A stretch of 64,000 nt of DNA from Pseudomonas fluorescens (GTDB taxonomy: Bacteria; Pseudomonadota; Gammaproteobacteria; Pseudomonadales; Pseudomonadaceae), in the NCBI RefSeq assembly GCF_902498195.1, contig NZ_CABVIY010000004.1:682001-746000 (forward strand), given 5' to 3'. The notes under the pieces are model-generated. The model made no database searches, was not told the origin of the DNA, and worked only from the letters and a program-made list of their open reading frames with translations. This document shows, piece after piece, positions 6,056 through 13,615 of the stretch; the stretch's first letter is position 1; each line of letters opens with the position of its first letter. The translations under genes and the position numbers were made by a program.

Positions 6056-8113
6056 ATGCCCCGTCTGGCTAAACACCTCGCCTGGTTTGCCGTGGCTGTC
6101 CTGGGTGCGATTGCGCTGAGTGTCGTGGCCTTGCGCCGCGGCGAAGCGATCAACGCCCTCTGGATCGTCGTCGCAGCCGTCGCCATCTACCTCGTTGCCT
6201 ACCGCTACTACAGCCTGTTCATCGCCAATAAAGTGATGCAGCTCGACCCCAATCGAGCCACCCCGGCTGTGCTTAACAACGATGGTCTGGACTTCGTACC
6301 GACCAACAAACACGTACTCTTCGGCCACCACTTCGCGGCCATTGCCGGCGCGGGGCCGCTGGTCGGTCCGGTCCTGGCGGCGCAGATGGGCTACCTGCCC
6401 GGCACGCTGTGGCTGATCGCCGGCGTGGTGCTGGCCGGTGCCGTGCAGGACTTCATGGTCCTGTTCATGTCCACCCGCCGCAACGGCCGTTCGCTGGGCG
6501 ATATGGTCCGTGAAGAAATGGGCCGCATCCCCGGCACCATCGCGCTGTTTGGCTGCTTCCTGATCATGATCATCATCCTCGCGGTGCTGGCGCTGATCGT
6601 GGTCAAGGCCCTGGCCGAAAGCCCGTGGGGCATGTTCACGGTCATGGCGACAATCCCGATCGCGATGTTCATGGGCATCTACATGCGCTACATCCGTCCG
6701 GGCCGTATCGGTGAAATCTCGATCATCGGCGTGTTCCTGCTGCTGGGCTCGATCTGGCTGGGCGGGCAGATTGCCGCGGACCCGGTGTGGGCCAAGGCGT
6801 TCACCTTCACCGGCGTGCAGATCACCTGGATGCTGATCGGCTACGGTTTCGTGGCTGCCGTTCTGCCGGTTTGGCTGATCCTGGCGCCCCGTGACTACCT
6901 GTCGACCTTCCTGAAAATCGGCACCATCGTTGCCCTGGCGATCGGCATTCTGGTGACCATGCCCGAGCTGAGAATGCCGGCACTGACCCAGTTCATCGAT
7001 GGCACCGGTCCGGTGTGGAAGGGCGGTATGTTCCCGTTCCTGTTCATTACCATTGCCTGTGGCGCGGTATCGGGTTTCCACTCGCTGATCGCTTCCGGCA
7101 CCACGCCGAAATTGCTCGCCAGCGAAGGGCATGCCCGCTACATCGGTTACGGCGGCATGCTGATGGAATCTTTCGTGGCGATCATGGCCATGGTTGCCGC
7201 GTCGGTGATCGATCCGGGCGTGTACTTCGCCATGAACAGTCCTGCGGCCATTGTGGGTTCCGATGCGGTGTCGGTTGCTCAGACGGTCAGCAGCTGGGGC
7301 TTTGCGATTACCCCGGAGGCGCTGCAAGCCGTGGCGAAGGACATCGGTGAAACCACCATCCTGGCCCGTGCCGGCGGTGCGCCGACCCTGGCGGTGGGTA
7401 TCGCGCAGATCCTGCACCACGTGCTGCCAGGTGAAAACACCATGGCGTTCTGGTACCACTTCGCGATCCTGTTCGAAGCGCTGTTCATCCTGACGGCCGT
7501 CGACGCCGGTACCCGTGCCGGGCGTTTCATGCTGCAGGACTTGCTCGGCGCCTTCGTGCCAGCGCTCAAGCGCACGGAATCCTGGACCGCCAACCTGATC
7601 GCCACCGCCGGCTGCGTGGCGATGTGGGGTTACCTGCTGTACCAGGGCGTGATCGATCCGCTGGGTGGCATCAACACCCTGTGGCCGCTGTTCGGCATCT
7701 CCAACCAGATGCTGGCCGGTATCGCGCTGATGCTCGGCACGGTCGTGCTGATCAAAATGAAACGCCAGCGCTATGTCTGGGTGACCTTGCTGCCAGCCGT
7801 GTGGCTGCTGATCTGCACCACCACCGCCGGCTTCATCAAGCTGTTCGACGCCAACCCGGCGATCGGCTTCCTGGCTTTGGCCAAGAAGTACAGCGATGCC
7901 CTGGCCAACGGCCAGGTGCTGGCCCCGGCCAAAAGCATTGACCAGATGCAGCACGTGATCTTCAACGCCTATACCAATGCAACGCTGACGGCGCTGTTCC
8001 TGTTCGTGGTGTTCAGCATCCTGTTCTTTGCCCTCAAGGTCGGCATTGCCGCGTGGGGCACCAAGGAACGCACGGATAAAGAAGCGCCGTACCAGGCTCT
8101 GCCAGACGTGTGA
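6056..8113 (+). CDS. cstA: Carbon starvation protein CstA / pyruvate transporter
   Basis: 685 residues, full length for the CstA/BtsT family, with many hydrophobic helices (first at about 10-30). The family signature is present: FVPTNKHVLFGHHFAAIAGAGPLVGP near residue 82, followed by LPGTLWLIAGVVLAGAVQDF. CstA proteins are inner-membrane, cation-coupled importers of pyruvate (and reportedly peptides), induced at carbon limitation. AGGAG lies before the ATG. It is followed 15 bp later by the small YbdD-like gene with which CstA is usually paired. The divergent Cache kinase and NarL regulator probably control it, replacing the LytS-type systems that control E. coli btsT. Confidence 0.95.
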   Translation: MPRLAKHLAWFAVAVLGAIALSVVALRRGEAINALWIVVAAVAIYLVAYRYYSLFIANKVMQLDPNRATPAVLNNDGLDFVPTNKHVLFGHHFAAIAGAGPLVGPVLAAQMGYLPGTLWLIAGVVLAGAVQDFMVLFMSTRRNGRSLGDMVREEMGRIPGTIALFGCFLIMIIILAVLALIVVKALAESPWGMFTVMATIPIAMFMGIYMRYIRPGRIGEISIIGVFLLLGSIWLGGQIAADPVWAKAFTFTGVQITWMLIGYGFVAAVLPVWLILAPRDYLSTFLKIGTIVALAIGILVTMPELRMPALTQFIDGTGPVWKGGMFPFLFITIACGAVSGFHSLIASGTTPKLLASEGHARYIGYGGMLMESFVAIMAMVAASVIDPGVYFAMNSPAAIVGSDAVSVAQTVSSWGFAITPEALQAVAKDIGETTILARAGGAPTLAVGIAQILHHVLPGENTMAFWYHFAILFEALFILTAVDAGTRAGRFMLQDLLGAFVPALKRTESWTANLIATAGCVAMWGYLLYQGVIDPLGGINTLWPLFGISNQMLAGIALMLGTVVLIKMKRQRYVWVTLLPAVWLLICTTTAGFIKLFDANPAIGFLALAKKYSDALANGQVLAPAKSIDQMQHVIFNAYTNATLTALFLFVVFSILFFALKVGIAAWGTKERTDKEAPYQALPDV

Positions 8114-8128
8114 TCGAGGATTTGCCGC

Positions 8129-8326
8129 ATGTTCAATGACCTGAGTCGCCTGGGTAAATACCTCGGTCAGGCCGCGCGCCTGATGGTGGGGATGCCCGAC
8201 TACGACAACTACGTCGAGCACATGCAAAGCAAGCACCCGGACAAGCCGGTGATGGACTACGAGGCGTTCTTCCGCGAACGCCAGGAGGCCCGTTACGGCA
8301 GCAAGGCCGGGCCCAAGTGTTGTTGA
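8129..8326 (+). CDS. YbdD/YjiX family small protein
   Basis: 65 residues (MFNDLSRLGKYLGQAARLMV...), with the conserved GMPDYDNYVEHM segment, MDYEAFFRERQEARYG and a C-terminal CC. These DUF466/YbdD proteins are nearly always encoded directly after cstA or btsT and are thought to support the transporter. Their biochemical role is unsettled. It is in an operon with cstA (15-bp gap) and is followed by a strong terminator. Confidence 0.92.
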   Translation: MFNDLSRLGKYLGQAARLMVGMPDYDNYVEHMQSKHPDKPVMDYEAFFRERQEARYGSKAGPKCC

Positions 8327-8333
8327 AGTGAAT

Positions 8334-8364
8334 AAAAAACCCGGCTCAATGGCCGGGTTTTTTT
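8334..8364 (+). terminator. Intrinsic terminator of cstA-ybdD
   Basis: The stem AAAAAACCCGGC / GCCGGGTTTTTT has a short TCAATG loop and ends in a T run. It is symmetrical enough to act in both directions, so it could also end the small minus-strand genes at 8378-8634. Confidence 0.9.
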
Positions 8365-8377
8365 ATCTTTGTTTGCG

Positions 8378-8560
8378 CTACACCACGCGGCGATCCTTGT
8401 CCGGTTCACGACGACTGGCGCTGTCGCCCACCTTTGTATCGGTCATCTGAATCTCCAGTGCCCGAACGGCGGCCTTGGCGTTATGAACAAGGCGACACAG
8501 GACCGCGACAATGGCGATCGACAGCAACGGCCAGTAGATGAACAGGTCTTTCAGGGTCAT
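8378..8560 (-). CDS. Small single-pass membrane protein, hypothetical
   Basis: 60 residues: an N-terminal hydrophobic helix (FIYWPLLSIAIVAVLCRLV, about 7-25) and a charged, probably cytoplasmic tail. GAGGA lies 7 nt before the ATG. The start codon overlaps the stop of an even smaller ORF (ATGA), which suggests a two-gene unit. No known family recognised. It is convergent with cstA-ybdD and shares the terminator. Confidence 0.45.
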   Translation of the reverse strand: MTLKDLFIYWPLLSIAIVAVLCRLVHNAKAAVRALEIQMTDTKVGDSASRREPDKDRRVV

Positions 8561-8634
8561 TGCTTGTCCTCGAACGGCATCGCATTCCTCACGATATTGA
8601 CGACGATCACGGCCATTGAAATGAATGCCGTCAT
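8557..8634 (-). CDS. Micro-ORF (25 aa) with hydrophobic segment, coupled to the next gene
   Basis: MTAFISMAVIVVNIVRNAMP... is mostly one hydrophobic stretch. An AGGGG sequence lies 10 nt before this ATG. A second in-frame ATG at 8655 would give 32 residues but has no clear ribosome-binding site. Its TGA overlaps the ATG of the 60-aa membrane protein. It could be a genuine micro-membrane protein or a leader ORF. Confidence 0.35.
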   Translation of the reverse strand: MTAFISMAVIVVNIVRNAMPFEDKQ

Positions 8635-8850
8635 ATTATCGTAGCCCCTGTTCATGACGGTGTTGCGATCAGCGCGGCGGTTGTTGTTTTACCGGCGATC
8701 ATTGACCCTTCAGGGATGTCTGGCAGCCCGTACTGACGCTGTTTCGGACAAAAATCATCGTCAAGCCACGCCGGGATGGCCGTTTGCCAGGCGTATCGGT
8801 ATGCTCAGCGCACTGTCCAGATGCCAATGATTAACAACCACAGTGAAGCC

Positions 8851-9921
8851 ATGAGCCAATCAGACACGCGTGCGAATGTTCTAGCGCTGTACCCGGAAGA
8901 CTCCCGCGAGGCGGCAGCGCTGCTCAAGCAAGCCGTGCCGCTGATGGTTCGCCACAACATCCCGCCCAATCCGGTGCACTACGCGCTGTGGTACACCTAC
9001 AGCAAAGGCCAGGATCCCGAGCTCAATCGTCACCTGGACCGGGTGGTCCGGGACTTCGACGGTTGCCCGCCAGAATCGGCGACCCGGCTTTTTCGCCAGT
9101 ACATCATTCGTGACGAGCTGGAGGATGCCCGGGCGGAGCAGCAGCAAGTCATCAGCCTGGTCGATGGCATGGAGCGCGATGTCTCGCGCAGCGTGAAGGG
9201 CAGTGCCCATTTCCAGCACCGCCTGGGGCAGTGCCTGGAGATGCTTGAGGAGCCGGTGAGCGATCGCTTGCCGGGGATCCTGAACGAACTGCAGCAGAGC
9301 ACCCGTTTGATGCAGAGCCAGCAGGAGCACTTTCTTGCCCAGCTGCACTCGGCGCAAAACGAGATCAAGACCCTGCGCGACAAGCTGGAGCGGGCTCAAC
9401 AGGCGGCGACGCTGGATGGCTTGACCGAACTGCTCAATCGCACGGCCTTCAGCCGTTTGCTGGAGCAGGCGTTGGGCAAGGGATCGCGCACGGTCGCGCT
9501 GGTCATGCTGGATATCGATCACTTCAAGCAATTCAACGATCAGTACGGTCACCCGCTGGGCGACCGGGTGCTGCAGCATGTCGGCCAGGTGCTGCGTGGT
9601 GCGCTGTCGCCGAGCGCTTTTGCCGGGCGTTACGGTGGCGAGGAGTTTTGCGTGGTACTTGAAGACTGCGCCGACCTGGACAGCGCCTGCGCCTTTGCCG
9701 AGCAGTTGCGGCTGAAGGTTCAGTCTCTGCGGATCAAGGCGCGGGGAACCGACACCGTGCTGGATACGATCACCGCGTCCTTCGGCGTGGCCTTCGTGCA
9801 GCCCGGTGACAATCCGGAAAGCCTGCTGACCCGTGCCGATGACGGGTTGTACCAGGCCAAGCGCAATGGACGGAACCAGGTGTTTGCCCTGCACAAAAGC
9901 CCGGCGACCACGCTCTCCTGA
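8851..9921 (+). CDS. Diguanylate cyclase (GGDEF domain), soluble
   Basis: About 356 residues from MSQSDTRANV. Upstream ATG or GTG choices back to 8776 exist, but none has a good Shine-Dalgarno, so the start is uncertain. No membrane helix is seen. The N-terminal ~170 residues are helical with a coiled-coil segment (QQEHFLAQLHSAQNEIKTLR), followed by a full GGDEF domain (TLDGLTELLNRTAF, LVMLDIDHFKQFND, RYGGEEF). The active motif GGEEF is intact, so it should make cyclic-di-GMP from two GTP. The product-inhibition I-site (RxxD five residues before GGEEF) is replaced by SPSA, so feedback inhibition is probably absent. It is monocistronic. Confidence 0.88.
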   Translation: MSQSDTRANVLALYPEDSREAAALLKQAVPLMVRHNIPPNPVHYALWYTYSKGQDPELNRHLDRVVRDFDGCPPESATRLFRQYIIRDELEDARAEQQQVISLVDGMERDVSRSVKGSAHFQHRLGQCLEMLEEPVSDRLPGILNELQQSTRLMQSQQEHFLAQLHSAQNEIKTLRDKLERAQQAATLDGLTELLNRTAFSRLLEQALGKGSRTVALVMLDIDHFKQFNDQYGHPLGDRVLQHVGQVLRGALSPSAFAGRYGGEEFCVVLEDCADLDSACAFAEQLRLKVQSLRIKARGTDTVLDTITASFGVAFVQPGDNPESLLTRADDGLYQAKRNGRNQVFALHKSPATTLS

Positions 9922-9923
9922 CC

Positions 9924-10014
9924 CTGTGGGAGCGGGCTTGCCCGCGAAAGCGGTAGCCCATTCAACCTCTCGGTTGACGGGGCTGGCGCATTCGCGAGCA
10001 AGCCCGCTCCCACA
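9924..10014. repeat. REP doublet (GTGGGAGCGGGCTTGC type)
   Basis: Inverted units at 9924-9953 and 9990-10014 between convergent genes (diguanylate cyclase and aldehyde dehydrogenase). Confidence 0.85.
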
Positions 10015-10041
10015 TTCGTTCATGGCCCGGAGCGGTTTCGT

Positions 10042-11607
10042 TTATTGACCGTCCACGCTGCGCGGTAATCCGAGCGGGTTCTGCTCTCGCAGCGCTTCAG
10101 GCAGCAACGCATCCGGGAAGCCCTGGTAAGTCACCGGGCGCAGGAAGCGCTCGATGGCGGTCATGCCCACCGAGGTGAAACGGCTGTCCGACGAGGCCGG
10201 GAACGGTCCGCCATGAATGGTCGCGAAAGACACTTCCTGGGGATGGGCAAAGGCGTTGACCACAATCCGTCCGGTGCGCCGCTCCAGCACCGGCACCAGG
10301 CGCCGGGCCAGTGCCATGTCCCCCTCCTCAAGATGCAGTGTCGCACTGAGCTGGCCGCGCAGCGAACGGGCGACGGCGAACAGGTGCGCCTCGTCCTTGA
10401 CCTTCACCAACAGTGCCGCCGGACCGAACACTTCATGGGCCAGGGCGCTGTCGTCAAGGAAGCGCTCGCCGTCGACTTCGAGCAGCGCGGATCGGCCATC
10501 CAGGTCGGCATGGGCCACCGAACCGACGGCCACCAGCCGGGCACCGGCGCTTTGCAGATGATCGAGGCCGCCGAGGTAGGCCGCGTGAATGCCCGGCGTC
10601 AGCATCGGCCGCGCCGGGGCGTCGGTCACGCGCTTGACCATGGCGGCACGCAACGCTTCGAAACCGGCGCCTTCGACCGCGATCAGGATCGCCGGTTTGA
10701 GGCAGGCCTGGCCGACGTTGACCAACATGCGTTCGACGAACCCGTCACCGATCTGCGCACCCCGCGCGGCGAGGGCCTGGGGCAGGATGAATGTGGGGTT
10801 GACGCTGGTCATTTCGGTGAACACCGGGATCGGGTCCGGGCGCAATTGCGCGCGGCGATACAGCGCCATGCCGCCCTGTTCCGAGCCAGTGAACGTCACG
10901 GACTTGATCAACGGGTGGTCGACCAGCGCTTCGCCGATCGCATTGCCGCCGCCGCGCACCATCGAAAACACACCTTCCGGCAGGCCGCTGTCCTGCACGG
11001 CCTTGCGGATGGCGCGGGCCTGGATCTCCGAGGAACCAGGGTGGGCGTTATGGGCCTTGACGATGACCGTCGCGCCCGCCGCCAGTGCCGAGGCGGTGTC
11101 ACCGCCGGCGACGGAGTAACTGATGGGGAAATTGCTCGCGCCGAACACGGCGACCGGGCCGATGGCGATTTTCTGCAGGCGGTGGTCCATGCGCGGCCGT
11201 GGCTGGCGATCAGGCTGCGCCGGGTCGATGGCCAGTTGCAGAAAACGCCCTCTGCGCACGACCTCGGCGAACTGGCGGAACTGGTTGGCCGCCCTGGCGG
11301 TTTCGCCCTGAAACTGGGCCTCGGGCAAACCGGTTTCCAGCGCTGTGCGCGCCGCCAGTTCCTGGCTCACGGCGTCGAGGTTATCGGCGATGCGCTCCAG
11401 GAACGCCGAGCGCTCGGCGAGGGAGGTGTGGCTGTAGTGATCGAAAGCCTCGTCGGCCAGGTTCGCCGCGAGGTCGACGTCCGCGACGCCACCGAAGGCG
11501 AAATCCGGTTCGATGAGCTGGTTGGTTGCCGGGTTGAGCGCTTTCATCGTGCCTTCGCTGGCAGGGACTTCGCGGGCGCCGATCAGCAGGTGTCCGGTCA
11601 GGTTCAT
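10042..11607 (-). CDS. Aldehyde dehydrogenase (NADP+), 2,5-dioxovalerate / alpha-ketoglutaric semialdehyde dehydrogenase type
   Basis: 521 residues. The aldehyde-dehydrogenase fold is clear: GPVAVFGASNFPISYSVAGGD cofactor region, VTFTGSEQGG, the conserved Glu in FTEMTSVNP and the nucleophile Cys in NVGQACLKPA. The last form is typical of the KGSADH group, which oxidises alpha-ketoglutaric semialdehyde to 2-oxoglutarate at the end of glucarate, galactarate, arabinose and hydroxyproline routes. Its ATG overlaps the stop of the upstream cysteine hydrolase, so the two are one operon. The true substrate in this setting is not proven. gudD lies at the far end of the window but is not linked. Confidence 0.85.
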   Translation of the reverse strand: MNLTGHLLIGAREVPASEGTMKALNPATNQLIEPDFAFGGVADVDLAANLADEAFDHYSHTSLAERSAFLERIADNLDAVSQELAARTALETGLPEAQFQGETARAANQFRQFAEVVRRGRFLQLAIDPAQPDRQPRPRMDHRLQKIAIGPVAVFGASNFPISYSVAGGDTASALAAGATVIVKAHNAHPGSSEIQARAIRKAVQDSGLPEGVFSMVRGGGNAIGEALVDHPLIKSVTFTGSEQGGMALYRRAQLRPDPIPVFTEMTSVNPTFILPQALAARGAQIGDGFVERMLVNVGQACLKPAILIAVEGAGFEALRAAMVKRVTDAPARPMLTPGIHAAYLGGLDHLQSAGARLVAVGSVAHADLDGRSALLEVDGERFLDDSALAHEVFGPAALLVKVKDEAHLFAVARSLRGQLSATLHLEEGDMALARRLVPVLERRTGRIVVNAFAHPQEVSFATIHGGPFPASSDSRFTSVGMTAIERFLRPVTYQGFPDALLPEALREQNPLGLPRSVDGQ

Positions 11608-12242
11608 TGGGCACCACCGGACTGATTGAGGGTCGCGACCAGTTCCGCGGTGTTGGCGATGGCGTGGGCGTAAGTCGGGCCGTTCAGCTCGTGGGCGGCG
11701 TGCATCATTTCCGGCTTGAACGCGGCGGTGGCGTCGCGCACCAGGGTGACGTGGTAGCCCAGTTCCTGGGCGTAGCGGGCGGTGGCTTCGATGCAGGTAT
11801 TGGCCAGCAGGCCGACGATGATCACGTGGGTGATGCCTGCCTGCTTGAGGCGAAAGTCCAGGTCAGTGTTGGCAAAACCACTCGAACCCCAGTGTTCCGA
11901 AGCGATGATGTCACCGTCCTTGGGCGCGAAATCCGGGTGCCATTCGCCGCCCCATTCGCCACGGGCAAAATGGTGCATGTGCTGGATCTTGCACTGGGAA
12001 GGGCTTGGGTGATCCCAGTTTTCGTAATCGCCTTTCTCCCAGCGACGGTGCGGTACGATGACCACCTGAATGCCGAGGGCGCGCACGGCGCGGTCGAGGG
12101 TTCGCAGGTTGTCGAGCAGGCCGTTTTGCTCGGCGATCGGCTTGATCAAGGGGAAAACCCTGCCGCCTTCAGACAGGAAATCGTTGTAGGGATCGACCAG
12201 CAGGTAGGCAGTGCGAGCAAGCGGGTAGGCAGCGTTCGACAT
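11604..12242 (-). CDS. Isochorismatase-family cysteine hydrolase
   Basis: 212 residues. The cysteine-hydrolase fold shows the catalytic Asp in AYLLVDPYNDF, a Lys/Trp region near SQCKIQHMHHF, the cis-peptide region and the nucleophile Cys in HVIIVGLLANTCIEATAR. Such enzymes cleave isochorismate, nicotinamide, N-carbamoyl or other amides. CGGAG precedes the ATG. It is the first gene of an operon with the aldehyde dehydrogenase (4-bp overlap) and is divergent from an HxlR regulator that probably controls both. Confidence 0.82.
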   Translation of the reverse strand: MSNAAYPLARTAYLLVDPYNDFLSEGGRVFPLIKPIAEQNGLLDNLRTLDRAVRALGIQVVIVPHRRWEKGDYENWDHPSPSQCKIQHMHHFARGEWGGEWHPDFAPKDGDIIASEHWGSSGFANTDLDFRLKQAGITHVIIVGLLANTCIEATARYAQELGYHVTLVRDATAAFKPEMMHAAHELNGPTYAHAIANTAELVATLNQSGGAQ

Positions 12243-12303
12243 GACGAATTCTCCGGAAATGATGGCTGACCTGTGCCGGGGGCTTGCCCCGGCATGGTGT
12301 AGA

Positions 12304-12316
12304 TATGATAATCATA
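12304..12316. promoter_or_regulatory. Perfect palindrome between divergent hydrolase and hxlR-like genes
   Basis: TATGATAATCATA (odd palindrome, central A) lies in the 99-bp divergent gap, 26 bp before the HxlR ATG. It is the only strong dyad in the gap and the best candidate HxlR operator. Confidence 0.5.
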
Positions 12317-12341
12317 GTTACTGTGAAAGAGGCAAGCCTGC

Positions 12342-12869
12342 ATGGCAGTAAAAAAGAGTAGTCCTGAAACCCTGTGCCCGATTGCACGGGCCGAGACCGT
12401 CGTCGGAGACCGATGGACGGTGTTGGTGCTGCGCGAATTGTTCATGCGCAACCATCGCTACGACGAGATCCAGGCGCAGACCGGCGGCACCCCGCAAATG
12501 GTCGCCTCGCGTTTGAAAAGCCTGGAGGCGGACGGCATGGTCGAGCGCCGTGCGTACTGCGAACGGCCCAAGCGTTACGAGTACCACCTGACCGCCAAGG
12601 GCGAGGCGTTTTACTCGGTGGTACTGGCCCTGCGGGCCTGGGGTGAGACCTGGTGCAAATCGGCGGACGAGGGGTTGGCGGTGCGCTATACCCATCGAAC
12701 CTGCGGCCACCTCGCCGGGCTGGGGCCGCTGTGTGAGCATTGTGGCGAGTTACTGCGTCGCGAAGCGCTGATCAGCGAGCCTTCAGAGGCGTATGCCCAG
12801 GAGCGACTGGAGCGGCGCGAGGCGTTCAAGGGCCAGCGTGGAGCAGAGGCCGTGCCCGTTCCCCTGTAG
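12342..12869 (+). CDS. HxlR-family transcriptional regulator
   Basis: 175 residues. The MarR-like winged helix of the HxlR family (CPIARAETVVGDRWTVLVLREL at about 13-34, RYDEIQAQTGGTPQMVASRL, and the wing RRAYCERPKRYEYHLTAKG) is followed by a C-terminal CxxC-type knuckle (CGHLAGLGPLCEHCGELL) that may bind zinc. HxlR proteins respond to aldehydes or electrophiles, or couple to catabolic operons. It is divergent from the hydrolase/aldehyde-dehydrogenase operon. Its last codons run into a REP element, whose TGTAGG sequence supplies the TAG stop. Confidence 0.88.
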   Translation: MAVKKSSPETLCPIARAETVVGDRWTVLVLRELFMRNHRYDEIQAQTGGTPQMVASRLKSLEADGMVERRAYCERPKRYEYHLTAKGEAFYSVVLALRAWGETWCKSADEGLAVRYTHRTCGHLAGLGPLCEHCGELLRREALISEPSEAYAQERLERREAFKGQRGAEAVPVPL

Positions 12870-12966
12870 GAGCGAGCCTGCTCGCGAAAAGAGTCCAGGC
12901 ACCACGTTCATTCAGACAGCCCGCGTTATCGTTGACGGCCATCGCGAGCAGGGCTCGCTCCTACAG
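12864..12966. repeat. REP doublet (TGTAGGAGCGAGCCTG type)
   Basis: Inverted units at 12864-12889 and about 12938-12966. The left unit overlaps the stop codon of the HxlR gene. The right arm has an extra G (GCAGGGCTCG). Confidence 0.85.
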
Positions 12967-13092
12967 ATGGAGAGTGGGCGCTCAGAACTATTTGTTCGAC
13001 TGATAGTGACCATCACCGATCACAAGTTCTGTTGTGTCCGGCAAACAGGGAAAATCGCGCCCAACTGAAACGCATCTCCAGGAATCGGCGCG

Positions 13093-13431
13093 ATGAACCT
13101 CTATACCCGACTGGCTGTTGTCGCATCCTTGCTGTTGTCCGGCTGTGCCTCCACGCCAAACGACCCGACGCTGACCTTGCAGACCAAAAAAGCCCCCGCG
13201 GATTACGCGCACTGCGTACTGCCGAAATTGCAGGAAGATTCGCTGCACGCGACCGTCTCCGAAACCCAGCGCAGCTACCGGATCGTGGTTTCAAGCAAAG
13301 TCGCTGCGAACGATGTGCTTGAGGCTTACAAGGCAGCGGATGGCGGCAAGGTGTTTTTGTACGAGCGCACACTGCTGGCATCGACATTCGGCCCTTCGCA
13401 ACTCGAACGTGCTGCCCAGGAATGCCTGTAA
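13093..13431 (+). CDS. Small lipoprotein, hypothetical
   Basis: 112 residues. A signal peptide (MNLYTRLAVVASLLLSGC) ends in a lipobox with Cys18, so the mature protein is a lipoprotein. The mature part is about 95 residues with two Cys (HCVLPKL and AQECL) that could form a disulfide. AGGA lies before the ATG. No named family recognised. It is monocistronic between a REP pair and the chemoreceptor gene. Confidence 0.75.
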   Translation: MNLYTRLAVVASLLLSGCASTPNDPTLTLQTKKAPADYAHCVLPKLQEDSLHATVSETQRSYRIVVSSKVAANDVLEAYKAADGGKVFLYERTLLASTFGPSQLERAAQECL

Positions 13432-13615
13432 ACCCCGGTTTTTCCAGCCATATTTTTATATTGAACGAACGTTCATATTCAGTTGCGCCGGGGCCTCGCG
13501 CCTCGATATAGTGGCCAAATAATATCAATTATAAATAACTTGCCAGCAGGGCGGCTGCACTCACATTTTTGCGCGGGCTTTGCTGGCTGAACGTATCGCC
13601 CATTCGAGAATGTTC

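Noticed and set aside
6029..8236. 735-codon minus-strand ORF antisense to cstA
   Set aside because: It has the His/Gln/Arg-rich composition typical of antisense frames in GC-rich genes, and cstA is certain.
13465..13485. GAACGTTC palindrome (GAACGAACGTTC) before the chemoreceptor
   Set aside because: Short and imperfect outside the 8-bp core, with no adjacent TetR-type gene; not enough to call an operator.
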